DNA from: Caulobacter sp. BP25
GTDB lineage: Bacteria; Pseudomonadota; Alphaproteobacteria; Caulobacterales; Caulobacteraceae
Length of the DNA stretch: 64,000 nucleotides
Assembly: GCF_002737755.1 (NCBI RefSeq)
Contig: NZ_PEGH01000018.1
Coordinates: 434,001 to 498,000, forward strand
Direction: 5' to 3'
The first letter of the stretch is position 1. Each line of letters opens with the position of its first letter. Below, piece after piece: positions 34,330 to 43,659 of this stretch. The notes under the pieces are model-generated. The model made no database searches. It saw only the letters and a list, made by a program, of their open reading frames with translations, and had not been told where the DNA came from. The translations under genes and the position numbers were made by a program.

Positions 34330-35400
34330 CTAGGCTCTCGCGGCGACGGCGAGGGCCGGGAAGTCGCTGAACACGCCATCGACGCCGGCGGCGTACAGCG
34401 CCTTCAGCACCGCGATCGTGTCGCCATGCTGGGCCAGGAACGCCGGGTCCTTGGGATCGCCCTTCCGTAGGGTCGTGGGCAGGAAGTAGTTCTCGGCCCG
34501 CACGGTCCAGGGGTGGACGACCAGGCCGGCGGCGTGGGCGTTCTTGACGAGGTCGGTGGCCGGCAGCAGAGCGTCCGCGCTCTGCGGGACAATCATGGTC
34601 TTCTCCGGGCCCAGGCCGTCGGCATAGACCGCGACGTCCTTCAGGCCCTGGGCGGTGACGAGGTCGGCGTATTTGACGTTCGGCAGGTCGGCCGGGCCGC
34701 CATCGCTGGCGACCAGGAAGACGAGGCGGGCGGGGGTCTTGGCGCGCAGGCGCTTCAGGGGGGCGACCTCAAAGCATTGGACGAAGACCGGCGCGGTGGC
34801 CGAGTTCAGGTCCAGGGCCTTCAGCTTGGCGACCAGGCGGTCCTCGGTCGGCAGGCCGATGGAAGCGAAATAGGTCGGGTGCTTCAGCTCGGGATAGACC
34901 CCGATCGTCCGGCCCGTGCGCTGGGAGCCGGCGCGGGCGATGGCGACCACTTCCTCGAACGTCAGCAGTTGGGCCTGGCCGTCATAGGCGGTGTTGGCGG
35001 GGCGAAGCTGGGGCAGGCGTTCGCGGGCGCGCAGGGTCTTGATCTCGGCGAGGGTGAAGTCCTCGGTGAACCAGCCGGTGATCTGCTCGCCGTCGATGGT
35101 CTTGGTGGTCTTGCGGGCGGCGAACTCAGGACGGCTGGCGACATCGGTCGTGCCGCCGATCTCGTTCTCGTGGCGGGCGACCAGGTGGCCGTCCTTGGTC
35201 GGGACGAGGTCCGGTTCGATGAAGTCCGCGCCCTGCTCGATCGCGCGCTCATAGGCCAGGGCTGTATGCTCGGGCCGCTCGCCGCTGCAGCCGCGGTGGC
35301 CGATGACGATCGGCTTGCGGTTCTGGGCGCGGGCCAGGCCGGGCAGGAACGTGCCGGCGAGGGCGGCGGTGGTCAGGGCGCGACGGGTCAGCAGGGTCAT
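34330..35400 (-). CDS. Glycerophosphodiester phosphodiesterase
   Basis: A 356-residue protein with a twin-arginine-like N-terminus (TRRALTTAALAGTF) and signal cleavage near ARAQ. The GDPD TIM barrel follows, with IGHRGCSGERPEHTALAY (catalytic His and Arg), EPDLVPTKDGHLVARHE and the late PWTVRAENYF and GVDGVFSDFP. It hydrolyses glycerophosphodiesters to glycerol-3-phosphate in the periplasm. The start at 35400 gives a clean signal peptide; the frame upstream is a shadow through the repeat. Confidence 0.92.
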   Translation of the reverse strand: MTLLTRRALTTAALAGTFLPGLARAQNRKPIVIGHRGCSGERPEHTALAYERAIEQGADFIEPDLVPTKDGHLVARHENEIGGTTDVASRPEFAARKTTKTIDGEQITGWFTEDFTLAEIKTLRARERLPQLRPANTAYDGQAQLLTFEEVVAIARAGSQRTGRTIGVYPELKHPTYFASIGLPTEDRLVAKLKALDLNSATAPVFVQCFEVAPLKRLRAKTPARLVFLVASDGGPADLPNVKYADLVTAQGLKDVAVYADGLGPEKTMIVPQSADALLPATDLVKNAHAAGLVVHPWTVRAENYFLPTTLRKGDPKDPAFLAQHGDTIAVLKALYAAGVDGVFSDFPALAVAARA

Positions 35401-35451
35401 GGGCCGCGATTTAGCGCGCGGATGTGACGTTTTGGCTAGGCTTTGAAAACA

Positions 35452-35549
35452 GTCATCCCGGCCAAGCGCGAAGCGCGCCGAGCCGGGACCGCCGGAAGCT
35501 CCGAACCTGCCGCGCTCCCGGGTCTGCGCTGCGCTTCGCCCGGGATGAC
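35452..35549. repeat. Paired inverted intergenic repeat, family A copy 2
   Basis: 98 bases, opening GTCATCCCGGCCAAGCGCGA and ending CGCCCGGGATGAC. The internal AGCCGGGACC and GCTCCCGGGTCT arms match copy 1 in position and order. It lies between the GDPD start and the inositol phosphatase stop. Confidence 0.88.
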
Positions 35550-35558
35550 ATGCTTCTT

Positions 35559-36359
35559 CTAAGCCGCCCGCAGTTTCTCCAGGATCTGCGGGTGCAGGTC
35601 CTGGTTCGAGGCCAGCAGCGACTTGCCGGACACCAGGTCCAGGTCGCTCTCGTCGATCGTGGTGATCTTGCCGCCCGACTCCTGGATCATCAGGATGCCC
35701 GCTGCGACGTCCCACGGATTGAGGTTGCGCTCCCAGTAGGCGTCGAAGCGGCCGGCGGCGACCCAGGCCAGATCCAGGGCGGCCGAGCCGAAGCGACGCA
35801 CGCCGGCGACCTTCTGGCTGACCTGGTGCAGCTCCTTCAGGAACTGGCCATGGCCCGGCTTGCCGGCGAACGGCACGCCGGTCGCGAGCACCGACTCGTC
35901 CAGGTGACGGCGAGCCGCGACGCGCAGGCGCTTCTCGGCGCCCAGGAACGCGCCCTTGCCCTTCTCGACCCAGAAGAGGTCGTTGCTGATGGGATTGTAG
36001 GTCACGCCGGCGACGATGCCTTCGCCCTCGCGTTGCAGGGCGATGTTGACCGCGAAGTGCGGGATGGCGTGCATGAAGTTGGTGGTGCCGTCCAGCGGGT
36101 CGACGATCCAGGTGTGGGTCTTGTCGGTGCCCTCGACCATGCCGCGTTCCTCACCCAGGAAGCCATAGCCGGGGCGGGCCTTGGTCAGGATCTCGAAAAG
36201 GGTCTGCTCGGCCTTGAGGTCGGCGTTGGTGACGAAGTCGGCCGCGCCCTTCTTTGAGACCTGCAGTTCGGTGACTTCGCCAAAGTCGCGGGCCAGGCCA
36301 CGGGCGGCTTTCCGGGCCGCGTCGATCATGACGTTCAGAAGGGCGGAAGGCGTGGCCAC
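35559..36359 (-). CDS. Inositol monophosphatase family protein
   Basis: A 266-residue sugar phosphatase of the SuhB/IMPase family. Metal-site motifs GFLGEERG and WIVDPLDGTTNF are intact, and NPWDVAAGILMIQESGG near the C-terminus provides the last aspartate. It hydrolyses inositol-1-phosphate or a similar sugar phosphate. Whether it also has the SuhB role in rRNA synthesis cannot be told from sequence. Confidence 0.93.
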   Translation of the reverse strand: MATPSALLNVMIDAARKAARGLARDFGEVTELQVSKKGAADFVTNADLKAEQTLFEILTKARPGYGFLGEERGMVEGTDKTHTWIVDPLDGTTNFMHAIPHFAVNIALQREGEGIVAGVTYNPISNDLFWVEKGKGAFLGAEKRLRVAARRHLDESVLATGVPFAGKPGHGQFLKELHQVSQKVAGVRRFGSAALDLAWVAAGRFDAYWERNLNPWDVAAGILMIQESGGKITTIDESDLDLVSGKSLLASNQDLHPQILEKLRAA

Positions 36360-36526
36360 GGGCGGACTATCCTCAATGAAAGCCGTCGACGCCGGCCGGA
36401 AAGTCCGGCGGCGGAGCGGTAGGTCGACGGTGTGAAAGAACGGGCGCGGAACCTAGTCGTCCACAGACGCGAAGGCAAGGCGTGCCTGATCGGGCGGAAT
36501 TAACGACGAAGCCCGTCCCCTAAACA

Positions 36527-36653
36527 CCGATTTCCCCGGCGAATGCCGGGGCCCAGATCCTATGGCGCTTAGGATGACTGGAAGCGCTCCGCGCCTCTGG
36601 AGCCCGCCCTCGCGCCTTTCCAGCTGGGCCCCGGCATTCGCCGGGGAGGTCGG
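36527..36653. repeat. Paired inverted intergenic repeat, family B copy 2
   Basis: About 127 bases. CCGATTTCCCCGGCGAATGC opens the left arm with a CCGGGG close; the right arm ends CATTCGCCGGGGAGGTCGG. The centre differs from copy 1 (11.3 kb) but the arms match closely. It lies between the IMPase promoter region and a small secreted protein gene. Confidence 0.87.
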
Positions 36654-36664
36654 ATGGGAGGGGG

Positions 36665-37072
36665 CTAAGGCAGCTCGACCTTCGGCAAGCTGTCCTTGGT
36701 CTCGCATAGCAGCTTCCCGGACTTGCCGACCGCGCCGGAGATGTCCTCGATCTTGGTTTCCTTGCGCCAGCCCTTGGGCAGGCCCTTGGTCCCGTCGAAG
36801 TCCATGCCCAGGTCCATCCACTTGTCGGCCGGGCAGTCCAGCGCGAACAGCAGGATCGGGCCCTTGCTGGCAGGCCAGTTGCGGTAGGGGCCGTTTGGCT
36901 TGCCCTCGGCGATGCGGGTGACGATCAGGCCGGTCGTCTGATCCACGCGGGAGAAGTCCGCGTCGTAATAGGTCTTGGTTTCCCCCGGCGCCAGTTTCCA
37001 GGTCTCGGCGGCCGCAGCGGTCGAGATAGCCAGGGCCGTTACGCTAAGCAAACACACTACGAGCCGCTTCAT
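36665..37072 (-). CDS. Secreted hypothetical protein
   Basis: A 135-residue protein with a clear signal peptide (cleavage near STAAAAE, residue 22). The remainder is mixed beta and has two cysteines (ALDCPAD and LLCETKD) that could form a disulphide. I do not recognise the family. The aromatic and glycine-rich core and short length suggest a small soluble periplasmic domain. Confidence 0.75.
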   Translation of the reverse strand: MKRLVVCLLSVTALAISTAAAAETWKLAPGETKTYYDADFSRVDQTTGLIVTRIAEGKPNGPYRNWPASKGPILLFALDCPADKWMDLGMDFDGTKGLPKGWRKETKIEDISGAVGKSGKLLCETKDSLPKVELP

Positions 37073-37163
37073 ATCGAGCGTCCTCCCCAGGTTTTTGTTC
37101 GCTGGGGATGACGCTAGGCCTGTGTGCGGCGCGTCACAAGTCGGCCTGGCGACCTCGTTTTAC

Positions 37164-37841
37164 TTAGGGGATTGCTGGGGGGGCTTTCTGGCGCGCTTCC
37201 AGGCGAGCAGCCAGGCCTTCGGCGATCGCGGCGTTGAGGGCGGCCACGGCGGCGGCGGGACCTTGCGGATAGGCCCAGACGCCGGCCGAGACGGCCAGGA
37301 AGTCCGCGCCGGCCGTCGACAGGCTCGCGGCGTTGGCGGCGGTGATCCCGCCGATCGCCACGCAGGGCGTCTCCATCGTTTCCTGCCAGATGGTCAGGAT
37401 TTCGGGATCGGCGGTGGTCGGGGCGTCCTTGGTCGTGGTCGGGAAGAAGGCCCCGAAGGCGACATAGTCGGCGCCGGCCTCGGAGGCCTCCATGGCCAGG
37501 TGGCGGCTGTCGTGGCAAGTGACGCCGACCATCCGCTGGCCCATCAGCTTGCGGGCTTCCTTGTAGGGCATGTCCGACTGGCCGATGTGCACGCCGTCGA
37601 CGGCCAGGCGGGCGGCGAGGTCGGGGCGGTCGTTCAGGATCACGGCCACGTCTCGGGCCTGGGCGATCGGGGCCAGCACGTCAACGGCGGCGGCGACCAA
37701 GTCGTCGGGCGCGTCCTTCAGCCGGATCTGCAGCGCGGCGACGTCGCCGCCTTCCAGGGCTTGGGCCAGCGTCCGGCCGAACGTCGCCAGGTCGGGCAGG
37801 GCGGGCGGGGTGATCAGATAGAGGCGGCAATCGAGCGTCAT
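37164..37841 (-). CDS. thiE: Thiamine phosphate synthase
   Basis: A 225-residue TIM barrel. [24 protein letters not shown] (phosphate and substrate-binding), [23 protein letters not shown] and the P-loop-like [11 protein letters not shown] are family motifs. It joins HMP-PP and THZ-P to make thiamine phosphate. In the family QLR(x)K is usual where this protein has QIRLK, an acceptable variant. No thi operon partner is adjacent and no TPP riboswitch is seen upstream. Confidence 0.88.
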   Translation of the reverse strand: MTLDCRLYLITPPALPDLATFGRTLAQALEGGDVAALQIRLKDAPDDLVAAAVDVLAPIAQARDVAVILNDRPDLAARLAVDGVHIGQSDMPYKEARKLMGQRMVGVTCHDSRHLAMEASEAGADYVAFGAFFPTTTKDAPTTADPEILTIWQETMETPCVAIGGITAANAASLSTAGADFLAVSAGVWAYPQGPAAAVAALNAAIAEGLAARLEARQKAPPAIP

Positions 37842-37857
37842 GCGCTGGCTTTAGGCT

Positions 37858-37971
37858 AAATCCTCTCCCTGTGGGAGAGGTGTCGACCCGAAGGGGCGAA
37901 GGAGAGGGGCGTATTCATCGACTTCCCCTCCGGTCGCTGCGCGACCACCTCCCCCGCTAGGGGGAGGATTT
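37858..37971. repeat. Paired inverted intergenic repeat, family C copy 2
   Basis: AAATCCTCTCCCTGTGGGAG at the left mirrors CTAGGGGGAGGATTT at the right; the middle has GAGAGGGGCG and CTTCCCCTCC arms and a small GGTCGC/GCGACC stem. It resembles copy 1 at 27.7 kb in order of arms. Confidence 0.82.
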
Positions 37972-38028
37972 GAGCGTGCTCCATCCATCGCAATGAGAGT
38001 CAGTTGCAAAACCCTCGGCATTAAGCTA

Positions 38029-38047
38029 GATGAGAATGACACTCATT
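38029..38047 (+). promoter_or_regulatory. Fur-type box upstream of bfd
   Basis: GATGAGAATGACACTCATT contains the dyad ATGAG-N7-CTCAT and matches the 7-1-7 Fur pattern at about 10 of 14 positions. It lies 18 bases before the bfd TTG start, overlapping the expected promoter. It fits iron-repressed expression of the ferredoxin (and perhaps of the bacterioferritin behind it). Confidence 0.6.
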
Positions 38048-38064
38048 CGGTAGGGCGTTCTTCC

Positions 38065-38250
38065 TTGTACGTCTGCAACTGTAACGGCATTCGCGAGCGC
38101 CAGGTGCGCGCCGCCATCGACGCCGGCGCCCAGCGCCCGGCCGATGTCTTCCGTCATCACGGTTGCCAGGCGCAGTGCGCCAAGTGCGTCTGCGAGATGC
38201 GACAAATGATCCAGGAAAACCGCGAAGCCCTGGCCTACGCCGCCGAATAA
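38065..38250 (+). CDS. bfd: Bacterioferritin-associated ferredoxin
   Basis: About 61 residues from a TTG start: YVCNCNGIRERQVRAAIDAG, then GCQAQCAKCVCEM. The CxC and CxxC pairs ligate a [2Fe-2S] cluster. Bfd reduces bacterioferritin to release stored iron. The TTG at 38065 is chosen because AGGG lies nine bases upstream and the family starts with MYVCxC; an ATG at 37993 would run through the Fur-like box. Followed by bfr. Confidence 0.9.
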   Translation: MYVCNCNGIRERQVRAAIDAGAQRPADVFRHHGCQAQCAKCVCEMRQMIQENREALAYAAE

Positions 38251-38287
38251 CGGCGAAAAACACGATTAAATCAGAGATCGCGAAGCA

Positions 38288-38309
38288 CTCTCACAGATTT
38301 CTGTGAGAG
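38288..38309 (+). promoter_or_regulatory. Perfect hairpin between bfd and bfr
   Basis: CTCTCACAG and CTGTGAGAG form a nine-base perfect stem with an ATTT loop. No T run follows, so a processing or attenuation role between bfd and bfr is possible; this is inference. Confidence 0.5.
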
Positions 38310-38394
38310 CGCGAAACACTCGCAAATATTCAAGTTGAAGGCAGCTTCGGCTTGCATCAGGTTCCGGCCAACAGTGACTCTGAAGGAGGCCGCC

Positions 38395-38874
38395 ATGCAG
38401 GGCGATCCTGGTATTATTCGTTTGCTCAACGCGGTGCTCACCAACGAGCTGACGGCGGTCAACCAGTATTTCCTGCACGCGCGGATGTACGACAACTGGG
38501 GCTTCAAGCGCCTGGGCAAGATCACCTATGACGAGTCGATCGGCGAAATGAAGCACGCCGACATGCTGATCAACCGCATCCTGTTCCTGGAAGGTCTTCC
38601 CAACCTCCAGGACCTGCACAAGCTGAAGATCGGCGAGACGGTCCCTGAATGCCTGAACTCCGACCTTCAGGTCGAACTTGGCGGCCGCGAGACGCTGATC
38701 CCCGGCATCATCCAGTGCGAGCAGGTCCGCGACTATGTCAGCCGCGAGCTGCTGCGTGAAATCCTCAGCGACACCGAGGAGCACATCGACTTCCTCGAGA
38801 CCCAGCTGTCGCTGGTCAAGTCGCTGGGCGAGGCCAACTACCTGCAGTCTGCCATGGGCGAACTGCCGGCGTAG
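38395..38874 (+). CDS. bfr: Bacterioferritin
   Basis: A 159-residue ferritin-fold protein. The di-iron ferroxidase residues are visible in NELTAVNQYFLHARMY and YDESIGEMKHADMLINRIL. The interface methionine that ligates haem in bacterioferritin is in the same helix. GGGETL-type C-terminal helix and IQCEQVRDYVSRELLREIL complete the site. It oxidises and stores iron. The ATG at 38395 follows GAAGGAGG. Confidence 0.95.
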   Translation: MQGDPGIIRLLNAVLTNELTAVNQYFLHARMYDNWGFKRLGKITYDESIGEMKHADMLINRILFLEGLPNLQDLHKLKIGETVPECLNSDLQVELGGRETLIPGIIQCEQVRDYVSRELLREILSDTEEHIDFLETQLSLVKSLGEANYLQSAMGELPA

Positions 38875-38880
38875 CGCCTT

Positions 38881-39387
38881 CTAGACCGACCGCTGCATGA
38901 ACAGGCGCGCGCGCTCATCGAGGCCGCGCGCCACATGCTCGCGACGCACCGCCTGCAAGGCGGGCGAAAGCGTCTCGTCGGCGATATCCACAAATCCCAG
39001 ACGCCGATAGTACGGGGCGTTCCACGGAACCTCGCGGAATGTCGACAGCGTCAGGCGCGCTCGCCCCGTTATCGCCGCGCGCTCGGCGACGGCGTCGATC
39101 AGGGCGGCGCCGATCCGCCGCCCCTCGAACGCCGGGGCCACATCGATCTGCTCGATATAGAGGCTGTCCTCCAGCGGGCGGAACATCACGAAGGCCGCTA
39201 GCTCTTCGTCGAGAGTCGCCGTCAGCAGGCCGTCCGTTGCGATGCGATCGGCGAGTACACTCGCAGACGTGGGGGCGTCACCGGCCAGGGCGTCCATCAC
39301 GCCGAGGAAGCGTCGCGAGGACGCGCGCTCGAGGTCCTGGATCGCGTCGATCTCGCTCTCGAAGGCGGGGCGGATGGCGAGCGTCAT
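38881..39387 (-). CDS. GNAT family N-acetyltransferase
   Basis: A 168-residue single-domain acetyltransferase. IEQIDVAPAFEGRRIGAALI is the acetyl-CoA binding motif, and APYYRRLGFVDI marks the last conserved strand. The target is unknown. It converges on bfr with a gap of six bases and lies behind a chemoreceptor gene on the same strand. Confidence 0.88.
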   Translation of the reverse strand: MTLAIRPAFESEIDAIQDLERASSRRFLGVMDALAGDAPTSASVLADRIATDGLLTATLDEELAAFVMFRPLEDSLYIEQIDVAPAFEGRRIGAALIDAVAERAAITGRARLTLSTFREVPWNAPYYRRLGFVDIADETLSPALQAVRREHVARGLDERARLFMQRSV

Positions 39388-39427
39388 GCCCGCCGTCTTA
39401 TCCTAGGCCGAGGTCGGGGCGAAGGCG

Positions 39428-41227
39428 TCAGGCCGCTATCGCGGTCTGCTCGTCGAACTTCTCGACCAGTTCGCCCAGGCGCGAGGCCTCGCCCTTCAGC
39501 GAGTGCGCCGCGGCGGTGGTCTGCTCGACCATGGCCGCGTTCTGCTGGGTCATCTGGTCCATCTGGTTCACGGCGCTGTTGAGCTGGCTCAGGCTCGTGG
39601 CCTGCTCCTTCGCGGCCGTGGCGATCTCCGAAACCAGGGCCGATATGTCCGTAACGCGCTGGATGATGCTGCCCAGGGCCGAGCCGGTGCGGTCGACCAG
39701 GGTGACACCGACCTCGACCTTGTCGCTCGCCGCGCCGATCAGGATCTTGATCTCCTTGGCGGCGTCGGCCGAGCGCTGAGCCAGCGCTCGCACTTCCTGG
39801 GCGACGACCGCGAAACCCTTGCCGCTGTCGCCCGCGCGGGCGGCTTCGACGCCGGCGTTCAGCGCCAGAAGGTTGGTCTGGAAGGCGATCTCGTCGATCA
39901 CCCCGATGATCTGGCCGATCTGAGATGAAGCGGTCTCGATCTCGCGCACGGCGATGACCGCGTCACGCACCGAAACCTCGGTGGCGCGGGCTTCTTCGCG
40001 AGCCGCGTCGACCATGCCGTTGGCGCGGCCGGCGCTGTCGGCGGCCTGACGCACGGCGCCGGTGATTTCGTTCAGGGCAGCGGCGGTTTCTTCCAGACTG
40101 GCCGCCTGCTGCTCGGTCCGGCGCGACAGGTCGTCGGCGGCCTGGGCGATCTCGGCGGCGCCGACATGGACGCCGCGCGACGAGGTCCCGATGTCGCCGA
40201 GGGTGGCGTTCAGCGTCTCGGCCGTGGCGTTGAAGTCGTGACGCAGGCGCTCGTAGTCGGCGTGGAAGGTCTTGTTCAGGCGCACACCGATCTGACCGCC
40301 GGCCAGTCGCGCGAGACCTTGCGCCAGGCCGTCCATGGCCTCGCGGCGGGCTTCCTCGGCCGCGCGGCGCTCGGCTTCGGCCGAGGCGCGGTTGTGCTCG
40401 GCGTCCAGGCGGGCCTGGTCCTCGCGGTCGCGCAGCGCCCGCCGCTCCAGCAGGTTCTCGCGGAAGATAGCGATGGCCTTGGCCATTTCGCCCAGCTCGT
40501 CGGTCCGCTTGGCGAAGGGTACTTCGTTCTCGTAGTCCCCCTTGGCCAGCTTGGCCATGTAGGCTGTGATGGCCTCGATGGGACGCACGACCGAGCGGCG
40601 CATGGCCCAGACGCCGCCCAGGATCAGGCCTGCCAGCAACAAGGTCAGGCCGGCCATCAGGCCAAGGTCCCAGACTTGCTTGCGATGGGCCAAGGCCTCG
40701 ATGGCGGCGTTGTTGGCGGCGATCATCGGCGTGGCCTTGTCGACCATGGCGCGATGGGCGGCATAGGCGGTCTTCAGCTCGGCATAGGCCGCGTCGGCGG
40801 TCGGTTGGTCCCCGGCCTCGACGGCGGCGACCAGGCGGTCAGCGGCGGCGAGCATCTGCTTGGCGTGGCCGTCCGAGTCCTCCAGCAGGATCTGCTTGAC
40901 CTCGGGATCGACATCCGTCGTCCGCCAATAGGCCGTGCGGGCGTCGTACTCGCCGCGCAGGCGCTTGATCTCGCCGGCGGCCCAGCGGGCGGCGTCGGGC
41001 GTGCGGGTGTAGTAGGCTGTCTGGGCGTCGAGATAGGCCTCGATCACGTACATGGGCGGCGGCAGGATGTCGGCCGTCAGATCCTTGCCGGCGACGATCT
41101 GTCCATATAGTGGCCCGCCCACGCGTTGGTTGGCGATCGCGTTCCACGAGCCAGCCGTCAGCAAAACGAGACCCACGGCCAAGGCCGCGCCGAACAGGGT
41201 CATTGCCCCGGACAACTTCAGACGCAT
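39428..41227 (-). CDS. Methyl-accepting chemotaxis protein
   Basis: A 599-residue chemoreceptor: N-terminal membrane segment (about residues 8-28), periplasmic sensor to about residue 185, second membrane segment (about 187-208), a HAMP domain (about 210-260) and a cytoplasmic signalling domain with the hairpin tip [20 protein letters not shown]. Long coiled-coil signalling helices follow. The ATG at 41227 is chosen over a GTG at 41236 for its eight-base spacing from GGGGGAG. No cheA/cheW is adjacent. Confidence 0.93.
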   Translation of the reverse strand: MRLKLSGAMTLFGAALAVGLVLLTAGSWNAIANQRVGGPLYGQIVAGKDLTADILPPPMYVIEAYLDAQTAYYTRTPDAARWAAGEIKRLRGEYDARTAYWRTTDVDPEVKQILLEDSDGHAKQMLAAADRLVAAVEAGDQPTADAAYAELKTAYAAHRAMVDKATPMIAANNAAIEALAHRKQVWDLGLMAGLTLLLAGLILGGVWAMRRSVVRPIEAITAYMAKLAKGDYENEVPFAKRTDELGEMAKAIAIFRENLLERRALRDREDQARLDAEHNRASAEAERRAAEEARREAMDGLAQGLARLAGGQIGVRLNKTFHADYERLRHDFNATAETLNATLGDIGTSSRGVHVGAAEIAQAADDLSRRTEQQAASLEETAAALNEITGAVRQAADSAGRANGMVDAAREEARATEVSVRDAVIAVREIETASSQIGQIIGVIDEIAFQTNLLALNAGVEAARAGDSGKGFAVVAQEVRALAQRSADAAKEIKILIGAASDKVEVGVTLVDRTGSALGSIIQRVTDISALVSEIATAAKEQATSLSQLNSAVNQMDQMTQQNAAMVEQTTAAAHSLKGEASRLGELVEKFDEQTAIAA

Positions 41228-41271
41228 GACGCCCACTCCCCCAGACTGGGGCTAGAAACGCCACATCAAGC

Positions 41272-41288
41272 GTGAACTGCGTCTTAAC
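41272..41288 (-). promoter_or_regulatory. CtrA-like box upstream of the chemoreceptor
   Basis: On the minus strand TTAAGACGCAGTTCAC matches the full CtrA pattern TTAA-N7-TTAAC except for one base (TTCAC). It lies about 45-60 bases before the chemoreceptor start. Chemoreceptor genes in Caulobacter are commonly under cell-cycle control, so the match is plausible, but a one-mismatch site is weak evidence. Confidence 0.35.
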
Positions 41289-41553
41289 CACGCAGGTAGC
41301 CTACCCATATTGGGGTGCTTTGCGCGTTCGTAACGCCTTTGCGCGCAAGGTTTTTGCGATGGTCTGGCGAGGTTGCGGCAAATCGACGCAGGGGCAGATC
41401 AAGGTCCCGCGCACCATGCCGCCTGGGGTGTTCAGGGGCATTTTCGGGTAGCGCCGGGCCAGGATCGCGCCATGATGAAACGAGCGCGGCCACCCTGGAA
41501 CCAAGGCTTGAGCCGGGCTGTTTGACTTTGCGAGTTTAACAGGGAGTTCCGCC

Positions 41554-42129
41554 ATGCACATCGCCCACGGAAAGTCGCGCGAGCGCGCTCTGCCCGGCCG
41601 CGAGGCTTTCGAGCTGGAGCAGCGGAAGGACTTCCACCCGGTCGGTCAGATCGCGGTCGGCGCGGCTTTGGCCAGCGGCGTGATCGTGGCGGCCCTGATC
41701 ATGGGGCGGCGGCACGAGAAGGTGCTGGACGATGAGATGTACGCCGTCGAGTTCGCCGAGATGCACGAGCCTGTGGCCCATCAGCCCAAGCCGTTGACCA
41801 GCCTGCTGTTGCCGCCGCTGTTCATTGCCATGACCCTGTCGGGCCTGCGCACCTGGAACGCGCCGTCCAGCCCGGCCCGCACCCGAGCCCTGACCATCTG
41901 GAGCCTGGTGCAGGGCTTCAACGCGCTGTGGCTGGGCCTGGGGGCCAAGCGCCTGGGCGGCCAGCTCAGCGCGGCGACGGCCTCGATCGCGGCCTCGGCG
42001 GCCTATGCGATCGAGGCGCGCAAGGTCGGCGGCGGCACGGCGCCGGACCTTGGCTGGATCGGCCTGGCGAACGCCATCAGCTCGCAGCTCTGGCGCAAGC
42101 CCGTGCCGCGCGCGCCGACGATCCATTAG
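41554..42129 (+). CDS. TspO/MBR-like membrane protein
   Basis: A 191-residue protein with an N-terminal soluble segment, one membrane helix (about residues 33-50) and a further hydrophobic block. SGLRTWNAPSSPARTRAL and the NALWLGLG stretch match the TspO/tryptophan-rich sensory protein pattern (normally GLRVWNAP...NALW). LANAISSQLWRKP fits the last TspO helix. The long N-terminus is not standard, so assignment is moderate. The 300 bases upstream hold no gene but may include its promoter. Confidence 0.6.
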   Translation: MHIAHGKSRERALPGREAFELEQRKDFHPVGQIAVGAALASGVIVAALIMGRRHEKVLDDEMYAVEFAEMHEPVAHQPKPLTSLLLPPLFIAMTLSGLRTWNAPSSPARTRALTIWSLVQGFNALWLGLGAKRLGGQLSAATASIAASAAYAIEARKVGGGTAPDLGWIGLANAISSQLWRKPVPRAPTIH

Positions 42130-42558
42130 CTACGCGGTGGACGGGCCTTCCGCGCGCTTGGCCAGCCGCTGAAGGCCGGCGAGGATCTCGCCGAGGTTCT
42201 CGCTGTCGCCGTGCTGGCGGATGATCTTCAGCGCCTGGATGTTCACCCAGACGGATGTGCGATCCCAGGTCGAGCGCTCGGTGAGCGCACGGATCATGTC
42301 GCATAGGCGCCGCGCGGACTGCTCCAGCGCGGACAGGCCGAACATGCCCGCCATCGAGCCAATACTCTCTGCCAGGCGCGAGGCGGTCTCGGGCGCGACC
42401 ATCTCGCCAGCGGCGAGCAGGGCCGCGATATCGGTGTCGATCTGCGAGAGCGCGCTTTCGCGATAGGCTTCGGCGTTGGCCCGGGCGTTGGCCAGAGCCG
42501 TCTGCATGTCCATGCCGTCGGGCAGGTCGATGAAGCGGGTGAGGCGGCTACCGGTCAC
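42130..42558 (-). CDS. Helical protein of unknown function, coupled to a response regulator
   Basis: A 142-residue mostly helical protein from a GTG start that overlaps the response regulator stop by four bases. It has no membrane segment and no conserved HPt histidine, and I do not recognise the family. Coupling to a receiver-domain gene suggests a signalling partner. It converges on the TspO-like gene, its stop abutting that gene's end. Confidence 0.72.
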   Translation of the reverse strand: MTGSRLTRFIDLPDGMDMQTALANARANAEAYRESALSQIDTDIAALLAAGEMVAPETASRLAESIGSMAGMFGLSALEQSARRLCDMIRALTERSTWDRTSVWVNIQALKIIRQHGDSENLGEILAGLQRLAKRAEGPSTA

Positions 42559-43052
42559 TGGAGCAGCGCCGCCGTCGCGCCGTCGATCGACGCGCGGTAC
42601 GTCCGCTCATCGCCCACGACGGCGGAGGACGGGGCGCTGGAGAAGACCGTCGAGGCGCTCCACAGAATGCGATTCAGCAGCACGTTGGCCGAGAACGGCT
42701 TGGCGACGATGTAGTCGGCGCCGGCCCTGCGAGCCTTGTCGATCAGGGGGCGCGGCGTGTGACCGGTCAACACGATGACCACCGAGGGCAGCGCGCTGGC
42801 CGCCTGCCGTCGGCGCAGTTCGTCGATGATCCGCAGGCCCGCCTCGATGTCGGGAAAGGGGTCGACGATGATCAGATCTGGGTCGAACCGGGTGCGAGGC
42901 GCCTCGGCGTCGCTCAGGCTCGCGCGGCGCTCGAACTTGCGGAACCCGAAGCCCATCAGGATCTGGGTGGTGAGGTCCATGAAGCCCGCGTTCTCGTCAA
43001 CGATCAGTACGCCCGCGTCCTGGAACCTGAAGCTGTGCTGTTGGTCGTTCAC
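42555..43052 (-). CDS. Response regulator, receiver domain only
   Basis: About 165 residues from a GTG start: VLIVDENAGFMDLTTQIL, the phospho-acceptor region LIIVDPFPDIEAG, and the conserved Lys in VAKPFSANVLL. The acceptor aspartate is in VDP, a variation on the usual DxxMP. A 40-residue tail follows. The GTG at 43052 lies four to six bases after GGGGGA; an ATG at 43064 has no ribosome site. It is coupled to the helical protein downstream. Confidence 0.82.
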   Translation of the reverse strand: MNDQQHSFRFQDAGVLIVDENAGFMDLTTQILMGFGFRKFERRASLSDAEAPRTRFDPDLIIVDPFPDIEAGLRIIDELRRRQAASALPSVVIVLTGHTPRPLIDKARRAGADYIVAKPFSANVLLNRILWSASTVFSSAPSSAVVGDERTYRASIDGATAALLQ

Positions 43053-43194
43053 GTCGTCCCCCATCTGGAACAATGTGACGCAAGCGTTGATCGGTGGCGC
43101 TCAAAACACTCTTAACGGGTGTAAAGCTTATTGGCGAATTTCCGAGGCGAATTGTCGCATAACGTGTGGTTGTGGCCTTTCGACGCGTCGGCGA

Positions 43195-43647
43195 TCAGGG
43201 AATCCGGAAGGCCTTGTCCAGACCGAACCGCCCGCCGCCTCGGGCGATCAGAAGCAGCAGCAGACCCGCCCACGAGAGGTGGGTGGGCCAGGCGTCGGGA
43301 TAGACGAAGATCTGGATCACCGCTGTCATCGAGAGGAACGCCAGGGCCGAAACGCGGGTGAACAGGCCCAGCACCAGCAGGATCGAGAACAGGTGCTCGG
43401 CATAGGTCGCGGCGTAGGCGGCCACCTCGGGCGGCAGTAGCGGCACGTGGTACTCGCTTTCGAACAGGGCGTAGGTCCCGTCGGTGATGTGCAGCAGGCC
43501 GTCGACCTTGGTCCGGCCCGACAGGAAGAAGACGCTCGCGACACCCAGGCGCGCGACCAGCAGCAGCAGGTCTTCGGGCAGCAGCTTTTCAGCGATACGG
43601 GCGAGCAGGGTCATCGGCGCGCGAAGCGCCGTCGAAAAAGCGGTCAT
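43195..43647 (-). CDS. bufD: DoxX family membrane protein of the bufferin operon
   Basis: A 150-residue protein with four membrane helices and the DoxX opening [24 protein letters not shown]. It is the last gene of the bufferin operon (12-base gap from bufC), where a DoxX-family member is the usual fourth gene. DoxX proteins are small inner-membrane oxidoreductase-associated proteins. Its part in bufferin maturation or export is not settled. Confidence 0.85.
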   Translation of the reverse strand: MTAFSTALRAPMTLLARIAEKLLPEDLLLLVARLGVASVFFLSGRTKVDGLLHITDGTYALFESEYHVPLLPPEVAAYAATYAEHLFSILLVLGLFTRVSALAFLSMTAVIQIFVYPDAWPTHLSWAGLLLLLIARGGGRFGLDKAFRIP

Positions 43648-43659
43648 GGGATTTGTCCT

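Noticed and set aside
43100..43128. CtrA box upstream of the response regulator gene
   Set aside because: The half-sites TTTA and TTAA are separated by six rather than seven bases, so it does not fit the consensus.
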